This document shows, piece after piece, positions 8,820 to 21,225 of a DNA stretch of 64,000 nt. The position numbers and the translations under genes were made by a program. Source of the DNA: Angiostrongylus vasorum (lineage: Eukaryota > Nematoda > Chromadorea > Rhabditida > Metastrongylidae); assembly GCA_018806985.1 (NCBI GenBank), contig JADANN010000315.1:372001-436000 (forward strand). The letters are read 5' to 3'. How positions within the stretch are numbered: position 1 is the stretch's first letter; every line of letters begins with the position of its first letter. The notes under the pieces were generated by a model. That model worked only from the letters and a program-made list of their open reading frames with translations, was not told where the DNA came from and made no database searches.

Positions 8820-11205
8820 ATTGCCTAAGATATTATGGGCCAGAAAGATAACGACTGAAAAATGATAAGCCTATAGCGGCTTAACAAACACATAGCATAA
8901 GTTGGCCAGCCAGCGGCCTTGTACGTACAGTGTAGGAGGAATGGTACGTGACACTGATGGCGTTGCAGACAGAACGCATTTGAGGATAGCTGCCGCTACA
9001 GACAACGCACCGCAGACCGACTGATAAACAATAAGCATTGACACGAGCATGAGGATCCGGATGATGATTAGGATACACTGGGCTGATGGGAAGCGCGACG
9101 TAGTGACGGTGATGATAAACTGAAGTACAATCCGCAACTGTCATTTGAAAGTGATATGATGAAGTTAATGTACAATAGTGACTACGTGCAGTATGCCTTA
9201 ACAACTACGATAATCTACATTGGTGACACACGAGATCAATACGGTACGGATCTAAAAGCGGACGAACCCTGACAGGGACGAACCAGAGTAACAATTCATG
9301 AGGCTATTTATATGCTTCTGGAGAAGGCGGTATTTGGCACCGGTCCAGCATCTTTACCGAAAACATTCGTCGGCTACCGTTTCCAAATCCTCTATAAACA
9401 AAAGGTCGGCTGGCCGAAGACTGCTCCCGCAAGCCCTTCTTGTTAATGTACGCATTCTAGCAACTATTCCCAGAATAGTTTCTATTTTCCTTCTATATCT
9501 ATTTCTATCTTTGTATGACTGTATGTTTCGGAAATAAGTGTCATATCCAGTTTTCTCAATTTGCCTAGCAAATGTCGTAGAACGTAAATATCTTGATCAC
9601 GTCCTAATGAACTTCGATCGCTATAAACAGCATTGTTATGCAATCCTATTCTTAGAATCTGAACTTGTTGTTTGTTATTATTGTCCTGAAGTTATCGTGC
9701 GTACAATAACAAGAAGTGCATGAGGATGCTTGCGAGAGCAGTCGTCTGCCAGCTGACCTTAGCATATTGAGAGGATTTGGAGAGGTAGCCGACGGAAGTT
9801 TTCGGTAATGATGCTGGACCTGTGCCAAATACCGCCTTCTCCGGAAGCATATAAATACCTTCGTGAATTGTTGGCCAGGGGGAGCCCCTGCCAGGGGCTC
9901 GTCCGCCTTCTAGATCCGTACCGTATTGATCTCGTGTGTCACCAATGTAGATTATCGCAGTTGTTAAGTCATACTGCACATAGTCATTACTGTACATTGG
10001 ACTCATCATATCACTATTGAATGACAGTTGCGAATTGTACGTTAACTTCGCATCATCGTAACTACGTCACGTTTTCCACCAGCCCAGTGTATCGTCATCA
10101 TCATCGTGATCCTCATCCTAGTGTCACTGTTCATTGTTTATCAGTTGATCTGCGGTGCGTTGTCAGTCGGTGGCATGTACCATTCCTCCCACACGGTACG
10201 CCATGCGTACAAAGCCGCTGCCCGGCCAGCCCATGCTGTGTATTTGATAAGCCGCTATAGGCTTCTCATTTCTCAGTAGTTATCTTTCTGGCCCACTATA
10301 TTTTAGGCAATGGTGGCACCCATCGATGCTCAAACTTCACGTTGCAGACATATCGTTATCCAATACCATCCGCCTGACCATGTTCCTCAGATGACTCATC
10401 TCATTCGTAGTCACTTCCAGCATCGATGCTGAGGTAATGTGCTATCCTCATCAATCAGTGTCAAAATACACCTGACCGCTGTACATATGATCTCTAGCTT
10501 AGCCTAACGCACGGCTTATCTTCATCTGCCTGTTCTGTTTTTTCCTAGCCCTCGGCATCTGGGCCACTGTACGCACCAGTGCGGGCGTCATCATCCGCAT
10601 CCCCTTATTCGTCATTGTTATCAAGTTGCTGTTATCATAGTACTAATGTTGTAATAGTACTATTTACAATACTCTTATGCCTTGGTAAGCCTCACTTCAG
10701 TAGTAGGTACAGCACCTCATAGACTTAAACTTGCCTCATTTGTGTGCCAGTACTTCTCCGTCGTATTGTTGTATTGATGTTGTATTTATGTATTAAACGG
10801 TTTAATTACCCAAGTTTGGGATATTGCTCTGTGACAACTACGAAAAGTCCCGCGTGGGGTCTTCTCACGAAGTCGAGCATTCTGCTAAAAGCTAGTGAAT
10901 GTTCGTTGCCGAGTACTGACTCGAAAGCCTATTTCCGACTAGCAGCTGCATTAGGCATGATGACTTTTGGATAGTAATAACAAGCAACAAGTTCAGGTTA
11001 CAAAAATAGATTTGCATAACAAGACTGTTTATAGCGATCGAAGTTTCTTATGATGGGATCAAAACATTTACGTACTACGACATTTGCTAAGCAAATTGAG
11101 AAACAGTGGGTATGATCCTTACTACAGAAACATACAGTAATAGAAAGATAGAAATATATATAGAAAGAAATAGAAACTATTCTGGGAATAGTTGCCATAG
11201 TATCT
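8820..11205. repeat. Unclassified repeat family in inverted arrangement
   Basis: 8820-9450 is the reverse complement of 10312-9692, and 9455-9690 is the reverse complement of 11205-10975. On the minus strand 11205-9692 is one ordered copy (end segment, about 650 bp of middle at 10970-10320, other end). On the plus strand the two end segments are joined directly at about 9455, as in a junction between two tandem copies. Composition is unusual: CATCATC/GTTGTT-rich with no long frame. A distant relative may be at 52350-53060. Possibly an LTR or DNA transposon end; not classified. Confidence 0.65.
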
Positions 11206-11221
11206 GTGAAACTCAGAACAC

Positions 11222-11460
11222 AGGCCAGCGGTGGATAGCACAGTGTTAGTGATGCCCGTCATCATGGAGTATGATACTAGTTCGATTCCTCACCGGACCA
11301 ACCAAGCCTCTCATACCTCCGCGGTCGGAAAACTGGTGCCGGATTTGTCTGGGAAAAATTACCCTCTGCAATCCAATTGGGAACGCTCCCGCTCGGATAT
11401 CTCAGGACTCCAGGGAGAATTGCTCAACCAGCGTTCTACGATATTCAAGATGAAATGAAA
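11222..11460 (+). mobile_element. SINE 1 variant with a different 3' half
   Basis: A tRNA-like head (GGTGGATAGCACAGTG, then TAGTTCGATTCC) and the first part of the SINE 1 body (CCAAGCC..., CTGGTGCCGGATTTGTCTGG) are present. After that the sequence changes to a second 3' module (GACTCCAGGGAGAATTGCTC) also seen at 45140-45175 and, with a shared front, at 59090-59270. Confidence 0.6.
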
Positions 11461-11754
11461 ATCCTCAAGGAGCAACCGAAGCCACACGTAAATTGGGAAG
11501 ATCTTCGTGGACAGTGGATGCAAGGAAACGAATTGAATGTGAGAAGCGCTGGGATTCGCCGAGTAGACGTGAAGATGGGTCAAATAAATTATAATAAGAG
11601 TAAATAAAGAACACGGGCCAGATTCGGAATAAAATGTTCTGATTGTGATTACAACTGGAGCCTCAGCTTATGTAGATTCCGTGGCGATTTGTGCGGCCCA
11701 GATTACTCCCGTTGACGGCTAGTTGCTAATGCCACCGTTATGGTAAAAAAACTA

Positions 11755-11905
11755 GCGGAGAGAAATCTAAAGCAAGGGCCTCAGTGCCGCGGTGTGGAAC
11801 ACTTGAGCTACACGAAAGGGTAATTGGAGGTTCGAATGTGGCCTGTTTAAGAGACCTGAATTTTGAAAATATCTTAGCATCATTGTGGTAGTAAAAATTT
11901 AGCTT
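11755..11905 (+). mobile_element. SINE 2
   Basis: Head with B-box-like GGAGGTTCGAATGTGG, then the body TTTTGAAAATATCTTAGCATC ATTGTGG. It shares its first 40 bases (AAAGCAAGGGCCTC...) with the split copy at 45745. Confidence 0.55.
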
Positions 11906-12010
11906 TTGGAATTTGTAAAGGAAGCTATAAACCCTCAAAAAAAAGTGAAAGAAAAGAAAAAAGTGAAAAGTAAACCTAAGTAGAAGTCCTCTACATCGTT
12001 CATCCATGAC

Positions 12011-12478
12011 TCAAGCGATAGGGATTGTCAGAGAGGGTGTTGGCTCAAATTTTTTCGTTAAAAAAAGCCAGCATCTTATCACTAGTACCATAAGTAATGC
12101 GTTCATCGTATTAGAGAAATGAAATGGCCTTCCTATTTGATGCCTTTTGTGGTTAAGATATTCACACGTAGCTTTTCGAGTTTTGCCATTGGCGCCAAGT
12201 ACACTCACGGGTGCCTTATCGTGCTTTCTCACAGTCAAAATGAATCGTTTGTTTGATAATGGGTTTTGACCTGGTCGGCGTACAGAATGCCTCGAGGACG
12301 AATAAGAACACCTACATAGGGAAAGCATAGTTCGATGAATGGAAAAGTAATAAGAGGTCTTTTTCAGTTTATCACTCTCACGGAGAAAACAAGGTCGCTG
12401 TTGATCCACGTTTAGCCCTCCTAGCAATTATTCGCCTGGATTGATCTTAGTTGCGAAAGCAAGTTTACCATTTATAAC

Positions 12479-12520
<42 letters not shown>

Positions 12521-12680
12521 GTTACCCACTGCTGTTGTTGAGCTGGAGCGAGGTTGGCAGCAATTGTTGCGATTAAATGGCCGACGTTTCGGCGACATCT
12601 TCTTCCAAGCCGTTTTGTTATGTGAGTGGGCTACCCGTGTGTTGTTCACGCGAACTGAAAAGTTCATTTATAGCTAACAC
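12011..12680 (-). mobile_element. PLE-like remnant with hammerhead-like motif
   Basis: Minus-strand sequence at 12612-12578 reads TTGGAAGAAGATGTCGCCGA AACGTCGGCC, the PLE terminal motif with the first block decayed. Downstream on the same strand 12427-12011 stays open for 138 codons, but I recognise no domain in it and it may be accidental. Confidence 0.4.
12480..12517. repeat. (AT)n microsatellite
   Basis: About 19 uninterrupted AT units. Confidence 0.95.
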
Positions 12681-12747
12681 AGTGTTTGGACCATTCTCGT
12701 CAAGAAAGTTTTTGCGTTTTTTAATACCGCCTAGATGTTAAAAAAAG

Positions 12748-13018
12748 TTCCCAGCGTTAATCAATCCTTGAGGGATGCGCCATGCATTCGACTTCATTAA
12801 GTATCGTTGAAAGTGACTGAATGCATATCTGGCCTTTACAATGACTCGTGGTGGCCTACCGATGTATCGAGTCAGTGCTGCTATCCTCCCAGACAAGTCT
12901 GCTACCAATAACCGACCTCGGAGGTAAGGAAGGCTCGGTGAGCCACGGGTACGGGGAATCGATTCCACGTGTGTGTCCCAGTGGCGCTTCCAATCACTGC
13001 GCGACACCCACCCGCCCT
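12748..13018 (-). mobile_element. SINE 1
   Basis: Near full-length minus-strand copy with head, body and the GATCAAC...GCTGGG tail end. From here to 14430 no gene or element is recognised; a 113-codon minus-strand frame (14459-14118) begins in RTE 3' sequence and ends next to a GTGAGTG donor, but nothing else supports it. Confidence 0.85.
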
Positions 13019-14439
13019 ACATTTATAACAAAATGTTAAGGTACATAAATCCATGCATATATTTATACGAACACACAGTGCGTCCGATAACACGTGTAAA
13101 CATATATACAGATGTTTATTTTTCTTATTTGTGTATCAGCCCACCAATAGAAACTAATTCATCAATTTTAGGCACTACAAGTTGACAACGGAAGCGTCTT
13201 TGTACAAGAGGTCAGAGAATTTATTACACTGTGAATGGCTACTCTTCGCAAGCTTTAGAGTGCTGTTCGTGAAAATCCTTCAAATTTTTTTTCTCCACTT
13301 CATAGTATTTTCAAAAAACCTATTGTTCTGGTCCTAGCTTGTCGATTCCAGAAACGACCATAAATATGTGTGTAGACAATCCGTCATGCCCAAGTTCGCC
13401 AGAACCTGAAGTCCTCGAGTTTTCTTTTTAATCCAACTCGTCCTTTCACTCGTTTATTTCGAAGGACTCACAAGAAAATGGTAACCGCTGGCATTTGTTA
13501 ACGTGCTTTGTTTCGTAGTTGATTTATTTTGTAGACATCAAAGCACAATGAAGAGAAATTTCTATATTTCATCTTCTTAGTGATTTATTCAATTTTAGAG
13601 GTCATCTATTTTTTTTTGCAGTCTGCTTACCAGGTCTGATTCGTTTACGATATAATAGAGACTCGCTCAATGATTTTTTGAGCCTCACCGTTCAAATGAG
13701 AATGCACTTCTGATTTCAAGACTTATCTTCCTCTCAATTTACATTGTTGGATAAATGAAACAGGTTTTTGTCGTACTGGTCAACTGATAAGTATGCAGAA
13801 TTTAAATCATGGCACTTATTTAATATTTACGGGAAGAAAGGCTCCGAGGACTTGTGGGATTTTTTCGGAATGTCCATTATCGAATCAGTGCACATACAGT
13901 CTATGGTTAGAGGTGCACTGTAATAGATACTGAATCGTTCGCTGGCCTAACTCCGCTCCCAGAGAAGCCGAGCCCTCCATCTTTCTTGCGGAGTCGACAA
14001 ATACCTACCAAATTCTTCCGAAAGGTAAAAAAAAGCGCTCGCTTGACACACCTGTAGATCACCGCAAGTCACTGTAGAGGCCAAATATGGATCCACTTAC
14101 ACGTAGGATACCAATATCTAGCTAAAGAGAATGACTACAAACTCACCACAATTATCACTCACAATTAGCGCAGTATTTGTTGGCTTTACTAGTTTCCAAA
14201 CCTGTCGTATAGCACATTTACTATTTTGTTGTATGGATGGGATTAGAGTTTTCTCGTGATAGTTGTAAGGGTTATGGAAGTACCAACCGAGAATATGGGA
14301 ACACTGGCGTCTGTCTCGCCTTGACGTCTTGATCCCTGTAGTATATAGGTTTTGACTTTTACGATCAAAGTTATGAAATTGTTCTACTGTAGAGCTTGCG
14401 TGAAAATTTGAGCTTTCCAGGCTCCGAAGAAGGTGCACG

Positions 14440-17290
14440 TGTATCACGTATAGTCCCATTCATCGTCGAATAACTAGAGGCGGACGCCTACAAGCCTTCA
14501 ATTTTTTTCGCGTTGCGTGCAAGAGTAGCCCAGTGGGTTCATCTCGCTCAGGGGACTCGCTGAGAATCATACCTTCTTTCTAGGCTAGACTTTTTGACTC
14601 TAACTTTAAACATCGGGCATTGGGTCGGTGGTCTTCCTACAGTAGGTTTGACATCGCGAGGAATCCGGTCATTAACGGCTTTTATCCATAGGGTGTCGTT
14701 CATAAGCATTACGGGTCTAGCCCACGTTATCATCGACTGTTTCGACGTGCAGAAAGCCATCTTTGATTTCTGATCGTTGACGCAGGTTGTGGCTTCGGAT
14801 CCCATCCCTTACTTGTGTGAAACGGGATACTCCTAGCATCGCCTTTTCGACTGCGCTTTTCAATAACGCTGAGTGATCTTTCATCCTGTTTATGCAGCTA
14901 CCAGTTTTTCTGACGCATACGTTAAGTAGCGTTGAGTCGAAAAGGTGGGGACGGAGTCGGGTGTTCTTTGTCTTCTTCACTACATACCGGATGTTCTTAA
15001 ATGCTTTTCAAGCCGCTCGTTTGCTTCTGCTCAACTCAGGTCGTTCATCATGTTGATTTCCCGACCCAGATAGAGGTAACTGGATTATTCGGAGGTGTTC
15101 GTTCCTTTGAGCGTGAATGGGACATAAGTAGAAAGTCCGTTCCTCATGAATATCGTTTTTACTAGATTTAGTCGAAGACCAATCTTTCCACAGGCTTCAT
15201 CAAAATCGAAAAGCATTCGTTCCAGTTGGCTAACGTTTCCTACTATAAAAACGGTGTCATTAGCAAAGCGATGGTAATGTATTTTTCGAACATCGGTTGT
15301 CACTCCCATGTTGTCAAATTCCAGTGTTCGAATGACATTCTCGAGAGTTGCGGTAAATGATTTTGGAGAGATAGCATTGCCTTAGGCCGCATGTGGAGCA
15401 GTGGATGGAGGCGCCACTACGCCACACACGTGGAAGCGATCCCCGCGCCCATTGCCCACCAAACCTTCCATTCCTCCAGGGTCGATAAACTGGTACCAGA
15501 CTGGTCTGCGAGGATAGCAGCACTGGTTCCATATATTTGTAGCCACCGCGAGTCGTTCTAAAGACCAGGTATGCATTCAATCACCTCCAAACCATGCTTA
15601 ATGAATTCGAATGCATAGCGCATCCCTCAGATATTGATCAACGCCGAGAGCCTTGGCTTTAGTATCGTCTTCTGTTAACCTTCTTTTTGAGTTCGATGTT
15701 AATATTGTTGTAGAGTGGTGATGTCCTGGTTGTGAAATTTTTTGTACAACCCACGAAGAGTTTTCATACACTGAGTAGCGAACCTTTAACTGTCCAAGGC
15801 TTCCATGACTGCTTCTATCTCATCTAAGTCAAAAAGCTTTCTTTAAATCGATGAAAGTGAGACAGAGCGGCCTCTTGCACTCTCGCTATACTTCAGTCCT
15901 TTCACGGTGTAGTTGTGGTTCATCGTACTAAATCCTTTTCGAAACCCTGGTAGCTCACATGGTTGTCTTTCGTCCAGCGCTGTTTAGGACTTGAGTGAAG
16001 GGATTTTAGACGACAGACAGTAAACAGATTGGACGATAGATGCCGACAGCGTGGAAATCACTATTCTTGAACAATAGTGCGGTCTTGCTAGTCATCCACT
16101 GAGTAAGGACCTTGCATTCAGACAGGTAACTTTTGAAAAGCCGAGCCAGTGTGTTTTTGAGGAGTGGCGGAGTTTTCTTCAGGTGTTCAGATCTTATCCT
16201 GTCCAGACCTGCTGCTGTTCGATTTTTTGGCGTGTTGGATATATTGAAAGGGACAGAACAATAGCCATGAGTAATTTTATTCATTGCCACTTATGGAGTT
16301 GCAACTTTACTTCCGTCTGGGCTTCATAGTGCAGCCATCATGGCTTCGTAATAGGCAAGGTTTTCTTTGGCTTTGCGAATGCTCTTCCCAGCCTCTGCGC
16401 TTCCACCATAACTGCTGCTCTTCTGTCCTTACAATCTCCTCTTATCGCTTGTCTTCAATGCTTTGCAAGTTCGGACGTGAGTTGGTGGTTGTCTGTGGCT
16501 CAGACGACTTCACGCTGACGTATCAGTTTGTGTGTTTTTTGGAGACTGATTTCTGTTGTTAACTTTCGAACTCTAAACTTTAACGGGGATAACCTGAAGG
16601 TGCTGAATAAGGCCATCGTATTCCTCGTCCGTTGTCGAGAAAAAGTGCCTTCTCAACAGCCGCCTGACGAACTGAATAAACCCTAGTTCATGGTGTCTTT
16701 GGAAGTTTGGTTTTTTTTGAACTTCGCAGCTTTTTCTTCTTTATGCAAGAAATGGAATCTTGCACGAAAGAGACGACGGTCGGATCCTGTGTAGAATTTT
16801 GGACCCGCAGCGGCATTGGTTTTACAAGTCCTTCGATTTACTACGATCAGGTTTACATCGTTGTGATGCTCTTCATTGGAATGCTTCCACTCACATCTTT
16901 GAGGATGGCGGCTTCTAGAATTTAGAAATGGCATGTGTGTTCTTGGTCGCTATGACAAACTCAGAAAGCCGCTCACCTATTTCTTCTAATCCATGGTTTC
17001 CTATATACGTCCTTTAGGCTTTTTTCTGGGTGCAATCTTAGCACTAAAATCTCCGATGTTGACTTTAAGGGATATGCGGTCGTCTCTGTTAAACTTCTCG
17101 GAAACAGTTCTTCCCCGGTGTAATCGACAGGATTGAATAGTGGAGCCTTCTCATCTCAGCCAATCCGATGAGTTCGAATCCCGTCGTTCTTGCTGGCATG
17201 ACCAAGTCTTCTCTATCAACGGCTCAGTTAGAAGTGGGCGTGCGTTGTAGGTACACATCATCACCTTAGTCCTTTGCGATTTAAGCAGCT
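14440..17290 (-). mobile_element. RTE-type non-LTR retrotransposon, degraded, split by a SINE
   Basis: Pieces in order on the minus strand: endonuclease start (MCTYNARPL, near 17260), VNIGDFSAKI (near 17060), endonuclease C-terminus (FYTGSDRRLFRARF, near 16790), thumb/finger RT region (KNRTAAGLDRIRSEHLKK, IYRPICLLSVV, 16290-16006), palm box FANDTVFIVGN (near 15260), then the C-terminal WAG/PRDVK region (14980-14548) and a 3' end GATGAATGGGACTATACG at about 14450. Numerous frameshifts and stops. The catalytic FADD box reads FAND. The SINE at 15387-15662 interrupts it. Confidence 0.85.
15387..15662 (+). mobile_element. SINE 1 nested in an RTE
   Basis: Plus-strand copy, inserted antisense to the RTE it interrupts; RTE coding sequence resumes on both sides (15364 and 15690). 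Its A box is altered (TGGAGCAGTGG). Confidence 0.85.
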
Positions 17291-17419
17291 TTGAATGGTC
17301 CTGAGATATTAGTTATCCTTCCGTACTCGTCTTGCCTAACGCTGCCGAATCGGGAGCTCATTCAGGGTCAAGGGAATGAAGTTCTTTTCAATGATGCTGA
17401 AATATTTGCAGAACTTCGG

Positions 17420-17640
17420 ACCGCAGATCTCTGCGGTGGGGAACGAACGCGCTATTGTCCTTTTCGGGGAGTAACGCGTTCACTGCCACACCGTGCGGGT
17501 CTTTCGTCTCGCCTGTCTCTCAGCTAGTTCTATCAACTTCTGGAGACAGCTGGAGTCCGGAGTTTTGCAAATATCTCAGCATCATTGGAGTTATATTTCG
17601 CAATATACCTTGCCATTAAAAAAGAGTAGGCAATAAATAA
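17420..17640 (+). mobile_element. SINE 2
   Basis: The body TTTTGCAAATATCTCAGCAT CATTGG and the tail CCTTGCCATTAAAAAAG are well preserved (17553-17630); the upstream tRNA-like head (GTGCGGGTCTTTCG) is weaker. Confidence 0.55.
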
Positions 17641-17839
17641 AACGGTTAGGGATTGCGAAGCACGTTTATTTCGCTCTGTTTAGCTTTTTGAAATCTACGC
17701 ATAGCTTGCTGAGCTTTTTATTGCCGGGGCTGAGTATACTCGTGGATAACTCGCCAGTCTCATTCAGAGTAGAAGCGCTTATTTATTGGAGGAGACTTAT
17801 TACCGCCTTCCACATACTTCCTTTTTACTTGTTTTCAGG

Positions 17840-18060
17840 TTTTAGCCAAAGGAATTCGTAGCAAACAATCCGCGTGAACGAGAGCACATCCACGCACATA
17901 TGCATGAGGACGATCTCGTGCATACGGAAGGAATGCGCTAAGTTGGCGCTGTGGAAACTGGTAACAGTTCCTCTGGATCCATCTGCGTCTCAGAGAAACA
18001 AAAATCGCTTTTGAGCTGCGATTAACCACCCTTGCGCCACCTGTGACCAGCTGTGTTGTC
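17840..18060. repeat. Dispersed repeat, copy 1
   Basis: Similar to 57920-58165 on the same strand; shared blocks include CATGAGGACG/CATGAGCACG, CTCTGGATCCA and GCGATTAACC/ACGATTAACC. No coding potential recognised. Confidence 0.55.
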
Positions 18061-18601
18061 TCACAGCTAACCGGCGTAAGATTCCTTTAAGAAGGGGACT
18101 CATGGCCCGAGCCAGTAAGCCTTCTGAATTACGATTTTGTTTTTAGACACATCGAAAAAATTAACCGGATAAATTTTTTTCACAAACCTCCTGTTTGCTT
18201 ACTACTCGAAGAAGATACCATTTTACAAGACGGTTTTCCTCTATTGCTTAAACAATCAATCAATAACTAACTAGTCATTAAAACTCATCGGAAAACTTGT
18301 TAAAAAAAGGGGCGACCATGAAAAGGTGACCGCATAGCTTTACATTGCAAAACTACGAGCTAAATAAGCAATGGTACTTCTTATTTCAAGAAATCATGAA
18401 ATCCTTTGATGTATCGAATTTTTTCCGTCTTTTTTCTGATCTGAACCCTGTAAAAAGACCATTCTCATTGCTAAGTAATTTAGTGACATCATTTAAGAAG
18501 AAGCTAATCAGGGTATTTTTTACTTTCATTAAACCACCGTTGATTTAGACACTTTTTATGAGAGGAGTGCAATCAGCCCTGCATCAGTTGACAAGGAAAA
18601 T

Positions 18602-18970
18602 TCAGCGGTCCATCGAAGAGCCTAGAAGGTAGCTTGCTACTGCTTTGTCGTCAGAAATAGCAAATACGAAGGCGTAAGGTTCCGCACTCCGAGGGAAATA
18701 AACTCCTCCATTATCCTGCAGTCTAAAGAGTCGCTGCGTAGACGAAATGTCGATGTTGCAAATGAAGTCGAGTAGATGGCGCAACTCTAAAAGATAGGTG
18801 GATCAACACTGAAGCCTTCATTTGTTTGTAAACAAAAGTGAATAGTTCTTTCAACTGAGCTTGCTTCTTGAAGAACTAAGAATGATGGCAACTTTGCTGC
18901 TGGTGATTTCAATCGGTCGATGATTAGTGGAGGAGCATGTGATACAGTAGCCAGAGGTGATATTCGTGAC
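18602..18970 (-). CDS. Candidate exons of an uncharacterised gene
   Basis: A minus-strand frame is open from about 18968 to 18787 (landmarks LKSPAAKLPSFLVLQEA). Just after a clean acceptor (TATCTTTTAG at about 18790), two frames are open: one to 18602 (60 codons, CNIDISSTQRLF... GSSMDR) and one for about 50 codons (SCAIYSTSFATSTF). A 69-nt intron beginning GTTGAAAG joins the upstream piece in phase 0 to the second frame. Which frame is coding cannot be settled by eye. No domain recognised. Confidence 0.4.
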
Positions 18971-19650
18971 TATCACCAACACTCCTTATGCAATTGCCAC
19001 AGCCATTCTCGCGATTCGGTTTGTCTTTCAAACAAGCCAACATTCCTCGACTTTCATTATGGCCCTCTTAGGTCTTCTGCATTTTATTTGACAATGTGTC
19101 TAATCTTCATATTATATTTTCGTGTTGTCAACAGATTTTATATTTCCGAGAAGTCACTTGAAAAACACCTCTAGATTTTGTATTCTATGTAGTCGGGAAC
19201 CATTGGTACCGGCAATCAGTGGTGATCTGTTTCAGTAGTAATGTTGTTTGAAAACAATTGGTTTCACTTTTCCTGCATCCGATTGGTTGATTTTAAAGAA
19301 TGCCTAGGAGGAATGGGTCAAACATTAATAATTCCGGATTGCCTGCTTTGCCTTCTGAGTGTCATGCCCCACCCCTCACTTGAACGTATATTAAAGATAC
19401 AACACGAAGAGAACTTAGACATGACGTAGTAATACAGAAATGTAACTGTGTGAATATCCGTGTTTCACCGCTTGGATTGCTTGAAGTGTTGGTTGAGTTC
19501 TTTTTAGATGAAATGAACAAATCATGACAACGATTTGAGGAAAGGATTTTCCTCGCGAATACAACACACATTAGCTTCAGTTCTTGAAAACCTACCTTCA
19601 TTTAACAATCAATTGAATAGTCAATACTTTAATGATACAGGATGCACTGT
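18971..19650. other. No gene recognised
   Basis: Short frames only, no element recognised. Confidence 0.4.
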
Positions 19651-19652
19651 GA

Positions 19653-19737
19653 GATCGACTGAGAAGATGGAACACTGTGAGATCGACTGAGAAAATGGAA
19701 CACTGTGAGATCGACTGAGAAAATGGAAGACCTGTGG
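19653..19737 (+). repeat. Tandem repeat, 28 bp x 3
   Basis: Three adjacent units of ACTGTGAGATCGACTGAGAA plus AATGGAAC with one or two differences. Confidence 0.9.
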
Positions 19738-19982
19738 AGAGAAGTAAACTGAGGAAAATGGAAACGTGAGCTCATTTTGAGTCTGTGAAAGGACGCAGTT
19801 TTCAGGCGAAGTGAAGAAATCTTGTTCTCGGTCTTGAATCTACAATTCTTGTGTCCCGCATCATTTACAAAGCACTCAAAAATTGCTTTCGAAGATTAGT
19901 TAACCAACTCCATATTGAGAAGACTGTTGGCCCAGATACGTTTTTTTTGTGAAGGATCGATTTATAGTTCGTACTCTAAGAA

Positions 19983-20272
19983 GGGCGTGTGTCGCACAGT
20001 GGTCGAAGGTGCCCTGCTACAAACACGTGGAATCGATTTCCGTGCCCATGGTCCACCAAGCCTTCCATCCCTCCGGGAACAGCAAATTGGTGCCAGACTT
20101 GTCTGGGAGGATAGCAGCATTGCCTCGAAACATCGGTAGCCCACCGCGATTCATTGTAAAGGCCAGATATGCATTCACGCACCTCTAACAATGCTCTACG
20201 AAGTCGAGCGCATGGCAAATCCCTCAGGGGATTGATCAACGCTGAGAGCTTTATCCTTATCCTTTATACTGC
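19983..20272 (+). mobile_element. SINE 1
   Basis: Full-length plus-strand copy with head GTGTCGCACAGTGG, B-box-like GGAATCGATTTCC and tail TTTATCCTTATCCTTTAT. Counterpart of 3008-3285. Confidence 0.85.
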
Positions 20273-21130
20273 TCTTAGTACACGAGGTTCGACGGGATTG
20301 GAGAAACAGTAGCGTGGAAGGGAATGGTCGATTGAAAAAGGTGCAAGGCAGGTTGGATTGTCTCTTTCCGTAGTAGGCCTGCGATTATAGTTTTTGTCAT
20401 AATAGTTTGCTTTTGAACTGTTTACTTGAACAAATTGTTCACACCGTGTGGATTTTTCTAATTCGGATTTCTGATGTGTTTGCCTCTTCCACTTTATTTC
20501 GGTGTACTGTACTTTCTTATGTTGTGTTCCGATTTCGGATAGACGTTTCGAAGAGCGATATGGCAATGGATTTCGAAGATGCTTGTTCTGCTTCAGTGTT
20601 CACTAATGTCAGAGTCTTTTATGCTTAAATTCAACTTTGCTGAAGCGGAAATGTTTACCCATGCACCGGCGTTTGATTTTGGCAGGAATGCCGATTATGT
20701 TCACTATGCAAATTTTGATGCTAAAGAATTCTAACATTTGAGGATAGTTCCCGAAATCCCTGATTTCGCAGTGTACACATACAAAAATTGAATTTACCCT
20801 CCTCTTCGCACTGTTAGGGCGTTTTAACAGCCTATCTGGGTCAAGAACGAATCGGTGATGATTCCCAGGTGACGCATTTGTTCGCTTATGGCATTCACAC
20901 CTTTCCCCAACAAATGAGAAGCCTAAGTCACAAACTCTGAACAAGAAAATAGAGTCGAGGATTTCTACAACTAAAGTGCTGATTCGGGAAGGGAATCTCC
21001 TGAAGGCTAGTCCGCTGCGTGCTTTAATATGGTAGGATTTTTTTAATGATGATTTAATATGTTGCTGCAACAGTGGTCCTGGTCAGGCATCAAACATTCT
21101 CGAAATGAGTCGATTGGTAACAGCGAGTAC
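20273..21130 (+). pseudogene. Uncharacterised gene fragment in the duplication arm
   Basis: Plus-strand frames: 20407-20628 (ending VFTNVRVFYA) and 20609-20733 (SESFMLKFNFAEAEM to YANFDAKEF, stop TAA). The relative at 2716-2531 reads through both in one frame, so a one-base difference splits it here. A further piece opens after TTCCCAG at 20869 (GDAFVRLWHSHL). It may be the upstream part of the gene ending at 21764, but I could not join the phases. Confidence 0.4.
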
Positions 21131-21225
21131 ATTCAGCGACATGAATTCTTCAATGTCCTAAGCTCTTTTCGTAATGTTGAAGTTTATAGACTTTGTTAAT
21201 GGTTTTTAAAACTTAATCATTTCAG

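Noticed and set aside
8871..10260. Several 70-107-codon open frames
   Set aside because: They lie in the repeat at 8820-11205, mirror each other on both arms and show no domain.
12011..12427. 138-codon minus-strand frame as a gene
   Set aside because: Beside a PLE terminal motif, no domain, no splice evidence; treated as part of a PLE-like remnant.
19653..19737. CRISPR-like array (28-bp units)
   Set aside because: Three contiguous units with no spacers; a simple tandem repeat in eukaryotic DNA.
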